Of a DNA stretch of 64,000 nt, positions 63,072-64,000 are shown piece by piece; position 1 is the first letter of the stretch, and each line of letters starts with the position of its first letter. Origin of the DNA: Pseudomonas lalkuanensis. GTDB lineage: Bacteria; Pseudomonadota; Gammaproteobacteria; Pseudomonadales; Pseudomonadaceae. A model generated the notes under the pieces. It did no database searches. It was not told where the DNA came from and was given only the letters and a program-made list of their open reading frames with translations. The position numbers were made by a program, and so were the translations under genes. The stretch lies in the NCBI RefSeq assembly GCF_008807375.1, contig NZ_CP043311.1, positions 400,501-464,500 of the forward strand, written 5' to 3'.

Positions 63072-64000
63072 ATGCAACGTTATTCCGGCTTCGGTCTGTT
63101 CAAGCACTCCCTGAGCCACCACGAGAACTGGCAACGCATGTGGCGCAACCCGACGCCGAAGCCGGTCTATGACGTGATCATCGTCGGTGGTGGCGGCCAC
63201 GGCCTGGCCACCGCCTACTACCTGGCCAAGGAATTCGGCGTGAAGAACGTCGCGGTGGTGGAGAAGGGCTGGCTGGGCGGCGGCAACACCGCGCGCAACA
63301 CCACCATCGTCCGCTCCAACTACCTGTGGGACGAGGCGGCGCAGCTGTACGAGCACGCCATGAAACTGTGGGAAGGCCTGTCCCAGGACCTGAACTACAA
63401 CGTGATGTTCTCCCAGCGTGGCGTCTACAACCTCTGCCACACCCTGCAGGACATGCGTGACTCGGCTCGCCGGGTCAACGCCAACCGCCTGAACGGCGTG
63501 GATGGCGAACTGCTGGATGCGCGCCAGGTAGCCGAGGAGATTCCCTTCCTCGACTGCAGCAAGAGCACCCGTTACCCGATCATGGGTTCCACCGTTCAGC
63601 GCCGTGGGGGCGTGGCCCGCCACGACGCCGTAGCCTGGGGCTACGCCCGTGCCGCCGACGCCCTGGGCGTCGACCTGCTGCAGAACACCGAAGTAATCGG
63701 TTTCCGCAAGCAGGATGGCGCGGTGATCGGTGTCGAAACCAATCGCGGCTTCATCGGCGCCAAGCGCGTTGGCGTGGTCACCGCCGGTAACTCCGGCCAC
63801 ATGGCCAAGCAGGCCGGTTTCCGTCTGCCGCTGGAATCCCACCCGCTGCAGGCCCTGGTGTCCGAACCGATCAAGCCGATCATCCACAGCGTGATCATGT
63901 CCAACGCCGTGCACGGCTACATCAGCCAGTCCGACAAGGGCGACCTGGTCATCGGTGCCGGTATCGACGGCTACAACGGCTACGGCCAGCGCGGCTCCTA
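63072..64000 (+). CDS. soxB: Sarcosine oxidase beta subunit (partial, cut by the window end)
   Basis: The first 309 codons are present; the gene runs off the right edge. The start MQRYSGFGLFKHSLSHHENW is typical of heterotetrameric sarcosine oxidase beta. The FAD-binding site is YDVIIVGGGGHGLATAYYLA, and WLGGGNTARNTTIVRSNYL holds the covalent-flavin region with RNTTIVRSNY as in known SoxB. It oxidises sarcosine to glycine, passing the methyl group to tetrahydrofolate. AGGAG lies upstream of the ATG. The other subunits (soxD, A, G) would follow outside the window. Confidence 0.95.
   Translation, partial: MQRYSGFGLFKHSLSHHENWQRMWRNPTPKPVYDVIIVGGGGHGLATAYYLAKEFGVKNVAVVEKGWLGGGNTARNTTIVRSNYLWDEAAQLYEHAMKLWEGLSQDLNYNVMFSQRGVYNLCHTLQDMRDSARRVNANRLNGVDGELLDARQVAEEIPFLDCSKSTRYPIMGSTVQRRGGVARHDAVAWGYARAADALGVDLLQNTEVIGFRKQDGAVIGVETNRGFIGAKRVGVVTAGNSGHMAKQAGFRLPLESHPLQALVSEPIKPIIHSVIMSNAVHGYISQSDKGDLVIGAGIDGYNGYGQRGS

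Noticed and set aside
61797..63914. Minus-strand frame of 705 codons opposite glyA and soxB
   Set aside because: Same shadow effect; glyA and soxB are certain.

Overview
The window is GC-rich Pseudomonas chromosome, with gene order close to the choline/glycine betaine/carnitine catabolic region of P. aeruginosa. Dispersed REP-type palindromes (GTGGGAGCGA...TTCGCTCCCAC) and a second CTCTCCC/GGGAGAGG repeat family point to an environmental species of the P. aeruginosa/P. resinovorans type rather than P. aeruginosa itself. No rRNA, tRNA, CRISPR array, prophage or transposase was recognised.

Layout. 0-6.3 kb: betI and a Cbc-type ABC uptake system (ATPase, permease) with three separate substrate-binding proteins. 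6.7-9.6 kb: serine dehydratase sdaB and the master activator gbdR. 9.7-18 kb (minus strand): an operon reading dipeptidase-like protein, DUF5943-like protein, dgcA, dgcB, etfA, etfB and a small unknown gene, for dimethylglycine demethylation. 18.5-23.7 kb: a four-gene NAD-dependent formate dehydrogenase. 23.9-28.7 kb: divergent cdhR and caiX-cdhC-cdhA-cdhB, for carnitine. 28.75-42 kb: a self-contained island of a Roc/Evg-like phosphorelay (two NarL-type regulators, a hybrid kinase with two periplasmic binding domains, a RocR-like EAL regulator) and a chaperone-usher fimbria. 42-45 kb: divergent gbcA and gbcB. 45-52 kb: GST, an EF-G paralog, threonine aldolase, a small secreted protein, a thioesterase and a hydrolase, with intergenic regions rich in DnaA-box-like sequences. 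52.4-60.3 kb: a second, almost identical sdaB, a shortened GbdR paralog, creatinase, an MFS carrier, creatininase and an NCS1 permease. 60.4-64 kb: another GbdR-like regulator, glyA and the start of soxB.

Together the genes funnel carnitine, choline/glycine betaine, and creatinine/creatine to sarcosine, then glycine (sox), serine (glyA) and pyruvate (sdaB). Formate dehydrogenase can oxidise the C1 units released by N-demethylation. Four GATase1-AraC regulators are spread among the modules, and conserved promoter elements can be seen upstream of gbcB/glyA, of creatinase/creatininase, and between cdhR and caiX.

The strongest candidates for something new are: (i) RcsAB-box-like palindromes at three places in the fimbrial island, including one upstream of an orphan, oppositely oriented minor pilin; (ii) the sdaB-regulator module present twice, with near-identical sdaB but a second regulator that has lost much of its sensor domain; (iii) the creatinine-pathway promoter element; and (iv) the DnaA-box-like cluster at 45-52 kb.
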